From assembly GCF_000723165.1 (NCBI RefSeq), contig NZ_HG322949.1, positions 1,621,061 to 1,685,060 of the forward strand: a DNA stretch of 64,000 bases. The letters run 5' to 3'. The notes under the pieces were generated by a model. It made no database searches. It saw only the letters and a list, made by a program, of their open reading frames with translations, and was not told the origin of the DNA. The DNA is from Janthinobacterium agaricidamnosum NBRC 102515 = DSM 9628 (GTDB lineage Bacteria > Pseudomonadota > Gammaproteobacteria > Burkholderiales > Burkholderiaceae_D). The translations under genes were made by a program, and so were the position numbers. Position 1 is the first letter of the stretch; every line of letters starts with the position of its first letter. Below, in pieces: positions 19,644 to 28,111 of the stretch.

Positions 19644-20118
19644 AGCGTAAAAGCTCCCGGTTAGCGATTCAGTGATGCCGCGATGAAGAGCGTGCTGACG
19701 CTTCGCCGCGTACCGGGGCAGTATAGCTAGAAATCGGTCCCGGCATCCGTCCTGCTGAGCTTTTGCTGCAATGCAAGGCGACGCCAGGCATCCACATGCC
19801 GGGCAAGGCCGGGCTTAATGTTAACTATGGTTACCCATGGCGCTTGCAATGTGGTGATTGAAATTTTATTGCGAATAATTCTCATTCAATATATGATGTC
19901 ATTCGTTCCACAGAGCAACAACGTGGATGCGGCAGCACTATAAATCAGCAGCCCGGCGCATGCGTGCGCGGGCAGGCAGGCACCCTCCTTCCGACACCAG
20001 CATGGTATCCCCAGCCGTTGAGGGAGGTGCATGGAACCCACTTCCCCGACGAAGCGGCTCCGGTGGCGGAATGTCCGTTGCAGGGCGCGCTTCCGACTCT
20101 TGTTTGGTAAGGACTGAA
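19644..20118. promoter_or_regulatory. Intergenic region with a Fur-box-like site and structured leader before the TonB receptor
   Basis: GCGAATAATTCTCATTCAA at 19871-19889 matches 11 of 19 positions of the Fur consensus, suggesting iron repression of the downstream receptor. A roughly 190-base leader follows. It can pair GCACCCTCC near 19980-19988 with GGGAGGTGC at 20022-20030, placing the ribosome binding site of a short leader ORF in a stem. The part nearest adc (19644-19850) shows nothing recognised. Confidence 0.55.
20031..20117 (+). CDS. Possible 28-residue leader peptide upstream of the TonB receptor
   Basis: ATG at 20031 follows TGAGGGAGG and opens a 28-codon frame, MEPTSPTKRLRWRNVRCRAR..., rich in arginine. 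Its TGA at 20115-20117 lies one base before the receptor ATG. The spacing suggests translational coupling, as known for short ORFs ahead of some iron genes. There is no independent proof that it is translated. Confidence 0.4.
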   Translation: MEPTSPTKRLRWRNVRCRARFRLLFGKD

Positions 20119-22380
20119 ATGAAGATGAAGCAGCGCGGCGCCTGTGTGGTGCGGCCGATGGTGTTGGCGTTGGCGATGGCTTTTTGCGGCCATGCGGTGG
20201 CGGCCGATGAAGAAACAACACCGGAAGTGGTGTTGCCGGCCATCAGCGTGTTCGGCGATACCATCAGCGCCGCCAATGTCGGCCGCTCCTACCTGAAAAG
20301 CGAAGACGTCGAGCGCCAGCAAGCGAATAACGTCGCGGCCTTGCTCGACAACTTGCCCGGAGTCGACCTGGCCGGCACGTCGCGGCCGAGCGGCCAGACT
20401 TTGAATATCTGGGGTTTTAATAAGGTGCAGGACGTCAAGGTGATTCTCGACGGCGTGCCGAAGGGGTTTGAAAAATACCGCCAGGGATCGATTTTTGTCG
20501 AGCCGGAATTGATCAAGCAGATCGAGGTCAACAAGGGGCCGCACACTTCGCTGTACGGCAATGGCGGCTTCGGCGGCGTGGTGACGATCGACACCAAGGA
20601 CGCCAGGGACATGCTGAAGGGCGAGGCCAACGTTGGCGCCTTCGTCAAATATGCGCACCAAAGCAATAACGCCGAAAACGATGCGACGGTCGCCGTGTAT
20701 GGCCGCACCGAAGACGGCCGCTACGACGCGATGGCCTATGTCACGCAGCGCAAGTCGGGCGACCTGGAAAAGCCGGACGGCAAGCCGTTCCGCTTTTCGG
20801 CGGTCGATACGCCATCGAGCCTGATCAAGCTGAATGTCCGGCTGACCGATGAACAATTGCTGACGCTGTCGGCGATGCGCGGCCGCAGCACCGGCTGGGG
20901 ACCGTTCGCGGCGCTGGGCGAAGACGTGCCGGTGCCGACCGACGCCGAAATCAAGAAATACGGCTGGGATGAGGCGTGGCAACGCAAGGCGGTGTACCGC
21001 GACCAGCAAGACGATACCTATGCCGTCAAATGGCATTACGCGCCGCGCGACAATCCGCTGGTCAACCTGACCGCCACCTATGGCCGCTCCTATACCGAGC
21101 AGCACGACAAGCGCCCGGACAGCGCGTCGCAAGCGTCGTTCCTCGGTTCGCTGGGCAATGAAAGCTGGGCCTCGTACAACGACCAGCTGGCCGAAGTGCG
21201 CAATGAAAGCCTGTTTTCGACCGGTGCGCTGGCGCATGTGCTCAGCATCGGCGCGCAATGGCACAAGAACGTGCGCGATACGCTGATGTATTATCCGTCG
21301 CCGTCGGCCTTGAAAGATCCGACTTATAACTTCGGTTATTTCCAGCCGTATTACATGCCGGCCGGCCAGCAAAAGACCGAGGGCCTGTATCTGCAGGATG
21401 CGATGACCTACGGTTCCGTGACGATGACGGCGGCGCTGCGCTACGACCGCGTGACGACGCAAGGCGTACCGAACGTCGCGTCGCGCTACAACAGCCCGCT
21501 GCCGGCCGCCGGCCACGATTTCCGCGCGGTCACGCACAGCGACTGGTCGCCGCGGGTCGGCCTGTTCTGGAAAGCCACCAGCAGCCTGGCGCTGTTCGCC
21601 GATGCGAGCCGCACCTGGCGCGCGCCGACCATCGATGAAATGTTTTCCAATGAATTTTACGTGACGCCGGCGCTCAGTTCGTCGACCCCGGGCACCAGCC
21701 GCGACTTGAAAGTCGAGCGCATCACGGCCGTGCGGCTCGGTGCGATGGCCAGCCGCAAGGGCTTGTTCAGCGAGCGCGACGACGCGCAAGTGCGGCTGAC
21801 CTTTTACCAGAACCGCGACAGCGACAATATCGGCCCGCGCCTGGGCGTGCTGGTGTACGGCTACGTGCCGGGCAGCGGCATGAAGCTGCCGCCGGGCTTG
21901 TCGGACTACCGCAACCTGAGCGGTTTCCGCACCGCCGGCATGGAGCTGGAATCGTTTTATAACACGCCGGATATGTACGCCAGCGCATCGCTGTCGATGC
22001 AGACCGGCCGCCGCAACGGCACCCAGCGCGATCCATGGGGCGACGACGAACCGGTGGCGACGATAGCGCCGAACAAGCTGATCACCAGCCTGGGCTGGAA
22101 GTTGCCGGTGCCGGGAACGACGCTTGGATGGCAGGGCAAATTCGTCTCCAAACAAGACAAGCTGTTACCGTTGGGCAGTTTCTACCGCTTGCCGCCGTCG
22201 CAGGGTTATGGCTTGCACACGCTGTTTGCTTCCTGGCATGGCAGCCAGGGCGTCTGGCGCGATACCGATCTGCGGCTGACGGTCGACAACATCTTCAACC
22301 GCGACTACAAGCCGTATCTGAGCGAAGGCGTGACGGGCGTGGGGCGCAACTACAAGCTGAGCTTGTCGCGTTCGTTTTAA
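20119..22380 (+). CDS. TonB-dependent outer-membrane receptor, hemoglobin/heme-type
   Basis: This is a TonB-dependent receptor of about 753 residues. After a signal peptide ending AVAA, a TonB-box-like ISVFGD is seen, then the plug domain (LLDNLPGVDLAGTSRPSG, VDKGPHTSLYGNGGFGGVV-type region) and a 22-strand barrel ending in the terminal phenylalanine (YKLSLSRSF). The plug resembles the hemoglobin/transferrin/lactoferrin receptor family, and the FRAP-like motif reads WRAPTIDEMFSNEF, so heme is a plausible ligand. TAAGGA supports ATG 20119; the frame remains open farther upstream, but without a good site. A Fur-like box is upstream. Confidence 0.82.
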   Translation: MKMKQRGACVVRPMVLALAMAFCGHAVAADEETTPEVVLPAISVFGDTISAANVGRSYLKSEDVERQQANNVAALLDNLPGVDLAGTSRPSGQTLNIWGFNKVQDVKVILDGVPKGFEKYRQGSIFVEPELIKQIEVNKGPHTSLYGNGGFGGVVTIDTKDARDMLKGEANVGAFVKYAHQSNNAENDATVAVYGRTEDGRYDAMAYVTQRKSGDLEKPDGKPFRFSAVDTPSSLIKLNVRLTDEQLLTLSAMRGRSTGWGPFAALGEDVPVPTDAEIKKYGWDEAWQRKAVYRDQQDDTYAVKWHYAPRDNPLVNLTATYGRSYTEQHDKRPDSASQASFLGSLGNESWASYNDQLAEVRNESLFSTGALAHVLSIGAQWHKNVRDTLMYYPSPSALKDPTYNFGYFQPYYMPAGQQKTEGLYLQDAMTYGSVTMTAALRYDRVTTQGVPNVASRYNSPLPAAGHDFRAVTHSDWSPRVGLFWKATSSLALFADASRTWRAPTIDEMFSNEFYVTPALSSSTPGTSRDLKVERITAVRLGAMASRKGLFSERDDAQVRLTFYQNRDSDNIGPRLGVLVYGYVPGSGMKLPPGLSDYRNLSGFRTAGMELESFYNTPDMYASASLSMQTGRRNGTQRDPWGDDEPVATIAPNKLITSLGWKLPVPGTTLGWQGKFVSKQDKLLPLGSFYRLPPSQGYGLHTLFASWHGSQGVWRDTDLRLTVDNIFNRDYKPYLSEGVTGVGRNYKLSLSRSF

Positions 22381-22385
22381 ATTTT

Positions 22386-23744
22386 TCAACGCATCACAAT
22401 CGCCTTGACGGTTTCCCACGCGGCGCTGCCCGAGTGGGTCGCGCGCACCTGGTTGCGGCCGCCTTCCTTGGCGGCGTACATGGCGCGGTCGGCGGCGACG
22501 AACAGGGCTTCCTTGTCATCGAGCTGGTGCGGCTGGATGGTGGCCACGCCGATGCTGACGGTGATCCAGCCGGACGTCGCCGAGCGCGGATGCGGCAATT
22601 GCAGCGCTTCGATATCGACCCGTATCGCTTCGGCCAGGCTCAAGGCCACCGTGGCGTCGGTATCGGCGAACAGCAACACAAATTCCTCGCCGCCATAGCG
22701 CGCCGCCAAGTCGCCCGGGCGGCTGGCGTGCGACGCGATGGTTTGCGCCACTTGCTGCAAACACAGGTCGCCGGCCGGATGGCCCAGCGTGTCGTTGTAG
22801 AGCTTGAAATGATCGACGTCGAGCACCACCAGCGACAGCGGCGCGCCGCTGCGCACCGAACGCTGCCACTCGCTGTCGAGGAAGCTGTCGAAATGGCGCC
22901 GGTTGGCGATCTTGGTCAGCGGGTCGAGGTAGGCGGCGCGCTGCAACGCGTCTTCCGACTGCTTGTGATGGGTGATATCGTGCAGCAAGCCGATGTACAG
23001 CGGCTCGCGCAAATACATCGGCGTCAGCGTCAGGTCCATGCTCAGCGTGGCGCCGTTCTGGTGGCGGATCGCCACTTCGCGGGTGCCGTGGTTGTGCGCG
23101 GTTTCCGGATTGGCCGCATACATCGCGAAATAATCCAGATATTCCTGCGTCACCAGCGGGCTCAGCAAATCGCCGATGGAACGGCCGGCCAATTCGTTTT
23201 CGCGGTAGCCCAGGTAGTGGTCGCAAGCCGGATTGGTGAACTGGATGCGGCCGTCGGCCTCGATGATCAGCAAGCCTTCGGCCATGTTGTTGACGATGGT
23301 GCGCAGGCGCTCGGCCTGCTCTTGCTGGGTTTCGCTGTTGCTGCGGATTTGCAGCTGGCTGCGCACGCGCGCGCAGACCTCGGCCAAACGCAGCGGCTTG
23401 CTGATGTAATCGACGGCGCCGATATCGAAACCGGCCACCACGTCGTCGGTATCGGTCTTGGCGCTCATGAACATCACCGGAATGCGCTGCGTCAGCGGAT
23501 TTTGCTTGAGGCGGCGGCACGTTTCAAAACCATCGACGCCGGGCATCATCACATCGAGCAAGATCAGGTCCGGGTGCGCGCGCGCGGCAATTTCCAGCGC
23601 GCGCTCGCCGCAGGTGGCGACAAAGGTCTGGTAACCCTGTGCACTCATCATTTCACGCAGCAGCGCCAGGTTGGCCGGCGCGTCATCGACAATCAAGATC
23701 GCGGCCTTGCGCCGCTGTGACAACTCCACACTGCTTGAACTCAT
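22386..23744 (-). CDS. Response regulator with PAS and GGDEF domains (diguanylate cyclase)
   Basis: This protein has about 452 residues from the ATG at 23744, preceded by the purine-rich GGAAAAGGCAAGG. A receiver domain comes first (ILIVDDAPANLALL, phosphoacceptor in LILLDVMMPGVDG), then a PAS domain (NNMAEGLLIIEADGRIQFTNPACDHYLG), then a GGDEF domain with the intact active site RYGGEEF. The inhibitory site RPGD lies five residues before GGEEF, so product inhibition by c-di-GMP is expected. No partner kinase lies nearby. A longer in-frame start at 23840 is possible. Confidence 0.88.
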   Translation of the reverse strand: MSSSSVELSQRRKAAILIVDDAPANLALLREMMSAQGYQTFVATCGERALEIAARAHPDLILLDVMMPGVDGFETCRRLKQNPLTQRIPVMFMSAKTDTDDVVAGFDIGAVDYISKPLRLAEVCARVRSQLQIRSNSETQQEQAERLRTIVNNMAEGLLIIEADGRIQFTNPACDHYLGYRENELAGRSIGDLLSPLVTQEYLDYFAMYAANPETAHNHGTREVAIRHQNGATLSMDLTLTPMYLREPLYIGLLHDITHHKQSEDALQRAAYLDPLTKIANRRHFDSFLDSEWQRSVRSGAPLSLVVLDVDHFKLYNDTLGHPAGDLCLQQVAQTIASHASRPGDLAARYGGEEFVLLFADTDATVALSLAEAIRVDIEALQLPHPRSATSGWITVSIGVATIQPHQLDDKEALFVAADRAMYAAKEGGRNQVRATHSGSAAWETVKAIVMR

Positions 23745-24416
23745 TGCCTTGCCTTTTCCGATGTGCTGCACAGGCCCGCGTTTGCTACCGCTGCTGCCAA
23801 TTGATGCGGCCTGGCAGGTGGTATTAATGCGTGTTGGCAAATGCTGGCCTGATCAAAAGTGACTCTTCGTCCAAATCATACCGCTTTGTTAATTTTATTT
23901 GTTAAAAATCCTACGTGACTTTTTTTGAAATAGGCAGATGATGTAGAGTTTTTAGCAACAAATATCCCAAACTGACGGGCTGTACATCACTGTTGGTTAA
24001 TTTTCATGGCTGCGATGTGGTCGTCATCACGCGCTTGCCTGCTAAGAGCCTATCCCAGTAGATGAATACGCCCTCTTCTGGCGCCCCTCAGTAGCGGGGA
24101 CTGCGTTGCTCGTCGTCGCGTGGCTCGCCACGCTTGCTCCTCACGCCTGGTCCGCGCTGCTGATGCGCTGCCAGCAGAAGACGCTCACTACTGGGATAGG
24201 CTCTAAGGCCATGCTGTTTTTACAGCCTGGGATCGCAAATTGGCACGGCCTGCTCCCGGATTGGCCCGAAACGAGGCCGATACGACCTTTTTATTTTGCC
24301 GCTCTCTGGCAACATCACCGGTTGCGCTTGCATGCATGGCCGCGCCGGGTTGCGCCTGGGTTCAGGCGGACGGCATGCGGCTGCATGCTACGAGAATGAC
24401 CACGAGGAGAAAAAGT
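23745..24416. other. Intergenic region, AT-rich stretch plus repeat copy B
   Basis: Between the diguanylate cyclase and the oxidoreductase operon there is an AT-rich stretch (about 23875-23990) without a recognised gene or RNA, then repeat copy B, then about 200 bp of leader. The open frame running in from 24240 upstream of the GTG at 24417 has no good ribosome binding site and is not taken as coding. Confidence 0.5.
24046..24203 (+). mobile_element. 158-bp MITE-like repeat, copy B
   Basis: This full-length copy has 16-bp perfect terminal inverted repeats (GAGCCTATCCCAGTAG). It is flanked by TAA at 24043-24045 and TAA at 24204-24206, a 3-bp target duplication of TNA type. It reads identical to copy C over its length. 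Confidence 0.9.
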
Positions 24417-24896
24417 GTGAAGATCAATGGAGAAATAAAGACGCTTGACGTCGATGGCGACACGCCGGTGTTATGGGCGATACGCGACGTGCTCGGCATG
24501 ACCGGCACTAAATTTGGTTGCGGCAAGGGGTTGTGCGGCGCGTGCACCGTGCATATCGACGGCGTCGCCACCCGCTCGTGCATCACCAGCGTGGAATCGG
24601 TGGCCAGGTCCGAAGTCCGCACCATCGAATCGCTGGCCGATACGCGGATCGGCCGGGCCTTGCAGGCGGCCTGGCTGGAACTCGACGTGGTGCAATGCGG
24701 TTATTGCCAGTCGGGCCAGTTGATGTCGGCTGCCGCCTTGCTGGCGAAAAACAAGGCCCCCAGCGACGCCGATATCGACGATGCGATGAGCGGCAACATT
24801 TGCCGCTGCGGCACCTATGTGCGCATCCGCGCCGGCATCAAGACCGCGGCCCGGATGCTGTCCACCGGAAAACTGGAGGTGGGCCATGCTGTTTGA
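24417..24896 (+). CDS. (2Fe-2S) subunit of a molybdenum oxidoreductase (isoquinoline 1-oxidoreductase alpha type)
   Basis: This is a 159-residue xanthine-oxidase-family iron-sulfur protein. The plant-type cluster cysteines are in [12 protein letters not shown], and the second cluster is in QCGYCQSGQ and GNICRCGTY. The GTG at 24417 has GAGGAGA six bases before it and starts directly at KINGEIKTLDVDG, matching the family; upstream ATGs would add an atypical extension. It passes electrons from the molybdenum site of the next gene product. The two genes overlap by 11 bp. Confidence 0.85.
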   Translation: MKINGEIKTLDVDGDTPVLWAIRDVLGMTGTKFGCGKGLCGACTVHIDGVATRSCITSVESVARSEVRTIESLADTRIGRALQAAWLELDVVQCGYCQSGQLMSAAALLAKNKAPSDADIDDAMSGNICRCGTYVRIRAGIKTAARMLSTGKLEVGHAV

Positions 24897-27090
24897 CCGC
24901 CTGAACATGCATCAGCAGGATGATGCAGTTCCCAATGTTTCGCGCCGTAATTTCCTGGGCGCCAGCCTGGCCGCCGGCGGCGGTTTGCTGATCAGCGTGG
25001 GGCTGGGTGCCGTGCCCGGGGCGGTATTCGGGGCTGGCAAGGCCGATGGCGCAGCGGCATTCGAGCCGAACGCCTTCGTGCACATCGGCACCGACGGCAA
25101 GGTCACGCTGACCATGCCGTACATCGAAATGGGGCAGGGTACCTACACGGCGATTCCGATGCTCATTTCCGAAGAGCTGGAAATCGGCTTGCAGCATGTA
25201 CGCCTGGAACATGCGCCGCCCAACGACAAGCTGTACGCCAACGGCATCCTCGGCTTCCAGGTGACCGGCGGTTCGACCACCATCCGCGGCGCGTTCGGAC
25301 CGATGCGCCGCGCCGGCGCGGTCGCGCGCCTGATGCTGGTCGCGGCCGCCGCGCGACGCTGGCAGGTCGACGCATCGTCTTGCCGCGCCGAACGCGGCGA
25401 AGTGATCCACCAGGCCAGCGGACGCCGCCTGGCCTATGGCGCGCTGGCGACCGACGCGGCGGGTCTGGCCATGCCGCAGGCCGACCAGGTCGCGCTGAAA
25501 CCCGGCGCCGACTTCAAGCTGATCGGCACGCCGGCAAAACGGCTCGATTCGCCGGCCAAGGTCAATGGCACGGCCTTGTACGGCATCGACGCCAGGGTGG
25601 CCGGCATGAAAATCGCCACGCTGGCCCAGTCGCCGGTGTTCGGCGGCAAGCTGCGCAGCGTCGACGACAGCAAGGCCAGGGCGGTGCGCGGCGTGCGCCA
25701 GATCGTCAAGCTCGATGATTGCGTGGCGGTGGTCGCCGACCACATGGGCGCCGCCAAGAAGGGCCTGGAGGCATTGCTCATCGAATGGGACGATGGCCCG
25801 AACGGCAAACTGAACACCGCCGATATCGTGGCCGACATGCGGCGCGCTTCGGCGCAGCCGGGCGCGGTGGTGCGCAGCGAAGGCGACAATGCCAAGGCGA
25901 TGCAGCAAGCGGCAACACGTCTGGACGCGGTGTACGAATTGCCGTTCCTGATCCACGGCGCGATGGAGCCGCTGAACTGTACCGTGCACGTGCGCAAGGA
26001 TCGTTGCGAAGTGTGGGTAGGCACCCAGGTGATCACCCGCGCGCAGGCCGCCGCGGCGGCCGTGACCGGCTTGCCGGTCGAAAAAGTGACGGTGCATAAC
26101 CATTACCTTGGCGGCGGTTTCGGACGCCGGCTGGAAGTCGACAGCATCACCCGCGCGGTGCAAATCGCGCAGCACGTCGATAGCCCGGTCAAGATCGTCT
26201 GGAGCCGCGAAGAAGACATCCAGCACGATATGTACCGGCCGTATTTCTATGACCGGGTCAGCGCCGGACTCGATGAGCAAGGCTTGCCGGTCGCGTGGTC
26301 GCATCGCCTGACCGGTTCGTCGATCCTGAAGCGCTGGTATCCGCCGCTGTACAACAAGGGTTTTGATCCGGAAACCATCGATGGCGCCGCGCATCCGCCG
26401 TATGCCTTGCCGAATATCCTGGTTGATTACGTCAACCACGAACCGGCAGTGCCGACCGCGTTCTGGCGCGGCGTCGGGCCGGCGCACAACGTGTTTGTGG
26501 TTGAAAGTTTTATCGACGAACTGGCCGCCGCCGCCGGGCAGGATCCGGTGGCTTACCGCAGCGCTTTGCTGAAAGAAAACCCGCGCGCGCTGGCGGTGCT
26601 GCAACTGGCGGCCGGCAAGGCTGGCTGGGGCAAGCCGATGCCCAAGGGAGCAGGGCGCGGCGTGTCGCTGCAATTCGCGTTTGGCACTTATCTGGCGCTG
26701 GTGGCCGAGGTGGCGGTCGCACCGGACGGCACGGTCAGCGTCAAGCGGGTGGTGGCGGCGGTCGATGCCGGCGTGATCGTCAATCCGGACACGGTGCAGG
26801 CGCAAATGCACAGTGCGATCATCTTCGGCATCTCGGCTGCGCTGTATGGCCAGGCGACGCTCAAGGATGGCCGCATCGAGCAATCGAACTTCCATGACAT
26901 GCGGGTGGTGCGCATGTCGGAAACGCCGCTGCTGGAGATCCATATCGTGTCCAGCAAGGAAGCGCCGGGCGGCATGGGCGAACCGGGCACGGCAGCTTTG
27001 CCGCCGGCGCTGGCCAATGCAATTTTTGCGGCGACCGGCAAGCGCTTGAGGAAGTTGCCGATCGATGCGGACTTGCTGAAGTCCGCTTGA
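24886..27090 (+). CDS. Molybdopterin-binding subunit of an isoquinoline 1-oxidoreductase-type enzyme, Tat-exported
   Basis: This subunit of about 734 residues starts at ATG 24886, preceded by GGAGGTGGG, inside the end of the iron-sulfur gene. A twin-arginine signal (SRRNFLGASLAAGGG) lies near residues 19-33. The molybdopterin-binding motifs GGGFGRRLEVDSI and GGMGEPGTAALPPALANAIFAATG are present. Such periplasmic enzymes hydroxylate N-heterocycles or oxidise aldehydes. No cytochrome gene follows, unlike the paralogous operon near 58.6-61.8 kb. A strong hairpin downstream ends the operon. Confidence 0.87.
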   Translation: MLFDRLNMHQQDDAVPNVSRRNFLGASLAAGGGLLISVGLGAVPGAVFGAGKADGAAAFEPNAFVHIGTDGKVTLTMPYIEMGQGTYTAIPMLISEELEIGLQHVRLEHAPPNDKLYANGILGFQVTGGSTTIRGAFGPMRRAGAVARLMLVAAAARRWQVDASSCRAERGEVIHQASGRRLAYGALATDAAGLAMPQADQVALKPGADFKLIGTPAKRLDSPAKVNGTALYGIDARVAGMKIATLAQSPVFGGKLRSVDDSKARAVRGVRQIVKLDDCVAVVADHMGAAKKGLEALLIEWDDGPNGKLNTADIVADMRRASAQPGAVVRSEGDNAKAMQQAATRLDAVYELPFLIHGAMEPLNCTVHVRKDRCEVWVGTQVITRAQAAAAAVTGLPVEKVTVHNHYLGGGFGRRLEVDSITRAVQIAQHVDSPVKIVWSREEDIQHDMYRPYFYDRVSAGLDEQGLPVAWSHRLTGSSILKRWYPPLYNKGFDPETIDGAAHPPYALPNILVDYVNHEPAVPTAFWRGVGPAHNVFVVESFIDELAAAAGQDPVAYRSALLKENPRALAVLQLAAGKAGWGKPMPKGAGRGVSLQFAFGTYLALVAEVAVAPDGTVSVKRVVAAVDAGVIVNPDTVQAQMHSAIIFGISAALYGQATLKDGRIEQSNFHDMRVVRMSETPLLEIHIVSSKEAPGGMGEPGTAALPPALANAIFAATGKRLRKLPIDADLLKSA

Positions 27091-27128
27091 GTGAAGTGAA
27101 TAGATCAGCTGGATAGATCAGCTGAATA

Positions 27129-27190
27129 AGCCAGGCTGGCGGCGCAGCACCACCAAGCTTCAGGGTGGTGTCGCCGCCAGCCGGCTGGCT
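27129..27190. terminator. Bidirectional terminator between the oxidoreductase and SMR exporter genes
   Basis: Arms at 27129-27154 and 27164-27190 pair over about 24 bp with few mismatches around a loop of 9 bases. The flanking genes are convergent. Just upstream is a short direct repeat, ATAGATCAGCTG, near 27100-27124. Confidence 0.8.
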
Positions 27191-27510
27191 CAGTTTCCCG
27201 AGACCAGTTTGAGTCCGGTCACGCCGGCCAGTATCAGCACGATGCAGAAGATCCGCAGCGGCGCGGCGGAGTCGCCCAGCAGTACGATGCCGATGATCGC
27301 CGTGCCGGCCGCGCCGATGCCGGTCCAGACCGCGTAGCCGGTTCCGACTGGCAATGTGCGCAGCGAGAATGACAGCAGAATCACACTCGACAGGCCGGTG
27401 GCGACCGTCAGCAGCGACGGTAGCAGGCGCGTAAAACCTTCGGACGACTTCATGCCGAAGGCAAAGGCAATTTCAAGAATGCCGGCGATACCAAGCAGCA
27501 GCCAAGCCAT
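27190..27510 (-). CDS. sugE: SMR-family small exporter, SugE/Gdx-like
   Basis: This 106-residue protein has four membrane segments. The membrane-embedded glutamate is in GILEIAFAFGMK at residue 13, and the signature LPVGTGYAVWTGIGAAGTAI matches the SugE/Gdx group. That group exports guanidinium and some quaternary ammonium compounds as a dual-topology dimer. It lies 13 bp downstream of the AhpD-like gene, so the two are probably cotranscribed. No guanidine riboswitch was recognised upstream. Confidence 0.88.
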   Translation of the reverse strand: MAWLLLGIAGILEIAFAFGMKSSEGFTRLLPSLLTVATGLSSVILLSFSLRTLPVGTGYAVWTGIGAAGTAIIGIVLLGDSAAPLRIFCIVLILAGVTGLKLVSGN

Positions 27511-27523
27511 GGCGGCAGCGTGT

Positions 27524-27985
27524 TTACGCGTGGGCCGCGGCAGCGGCGGCAGGCGGGACGCGGAACGATACGCCCAGGCGGTTAAACGCGTTCATCAAGC
27601 CGATTGCATAGGTCAGGTCGGCAACTTCCTTGTCGCTGAATTCGGTAGCCACGGCGTCATAGGCGGTATCGGGCACGCCGGTGTCGGCGACGCGCGTGAC
27701 CACTTCGGCCCAGGCCAGCGCGCTGCGTTCACGGGCGCTGAAGACGGCGCCGGCGTCGTGCCACACTGGCACCAGCACCAGCTTGTCGACCGCCAGCCCG
27801 TTATTGAGCAGGTCGCGGGAATGCATGTCGATGCAAAAGGCGCAGCCATTGATTTGCGACACCCGCAGATACACCAGGTCGACCAGTTGTTTTGGCAGGC
27901 CGCTCTTATGGATGCTGGCATGCACCGCGCCGAACGCCTTGTAGATGTCCGGAGAAACCTTGGTGTAGTCGATACGATTGCTCAT
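27524..27985 (-). CDS. Carboxymuconolactone decarboxylase-family (AhpD-like) protein
   Basis: This 153-residue protein carries the redox motif CAFCIDMHSRDL near residue 52, with Cys-x-x-Cys and the nearby histidine typical of AhpD-like alkylhydroperoxidases. AAGGAAC before ATG 27985 supports this start over an in-frame one upstream. The protein probably detoxifies peroxides in the cytoplasm. It sits between a MocR-type regulator and the SMR exporter on the same strand. The substrate is not known. Confidence 0.85.
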   Translation of the reverse strand: MSNRIDYTKVSPDIYKAFGAVHASIHKSGLPKQLVDLVYLRVSQINGCAFCIDMHSRDLLNNGLAVDKLVLVPVWHDAGAVFSARERSALAWAEVVTRVADTGVPDTAYDAVATEFSDKEVADLTYAIGLMNAFNRLGVSFRVPPAAAAAAHA

Positions 27986-28111
27986 GATAAGTTCCTTGTT
28001 GATGTGTTGTTGAAGGACTCCATGGTGCTGCATCTTGGCCTATTCGAGAAGAGCCATAATATGAGTTGTGGACTAGGGCATGATGGTCTTGACGGCGGCC
28101 GCCGCCCCATC

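Noticed and set aside
19927..20118. Cobalamin or other known riboswitch before the TonB receptor
   Set aside because: The leader is structured, but the conserved boxes of the cobalamin riboswitch were not found.
19945..22155. 736-codon minus-strand frame opposite the TonB receptor
   Set aside because: No signal or domain is visible, and the plus strand encodes an intact receptor.
24106..24399. Short protein inside repeat copy B
   Set aside because: The frame crosses the repeat into flanking DNA, is not kept in copy A and has no ribosome binding site.
24838..26943. 701-codon minus-strand frame opposite the molybdopterin subunit
   Set aside because: Composition is typical of antisense frames in GC-rich DNA; the plus strand has the Tat signal and cofactor motifs.
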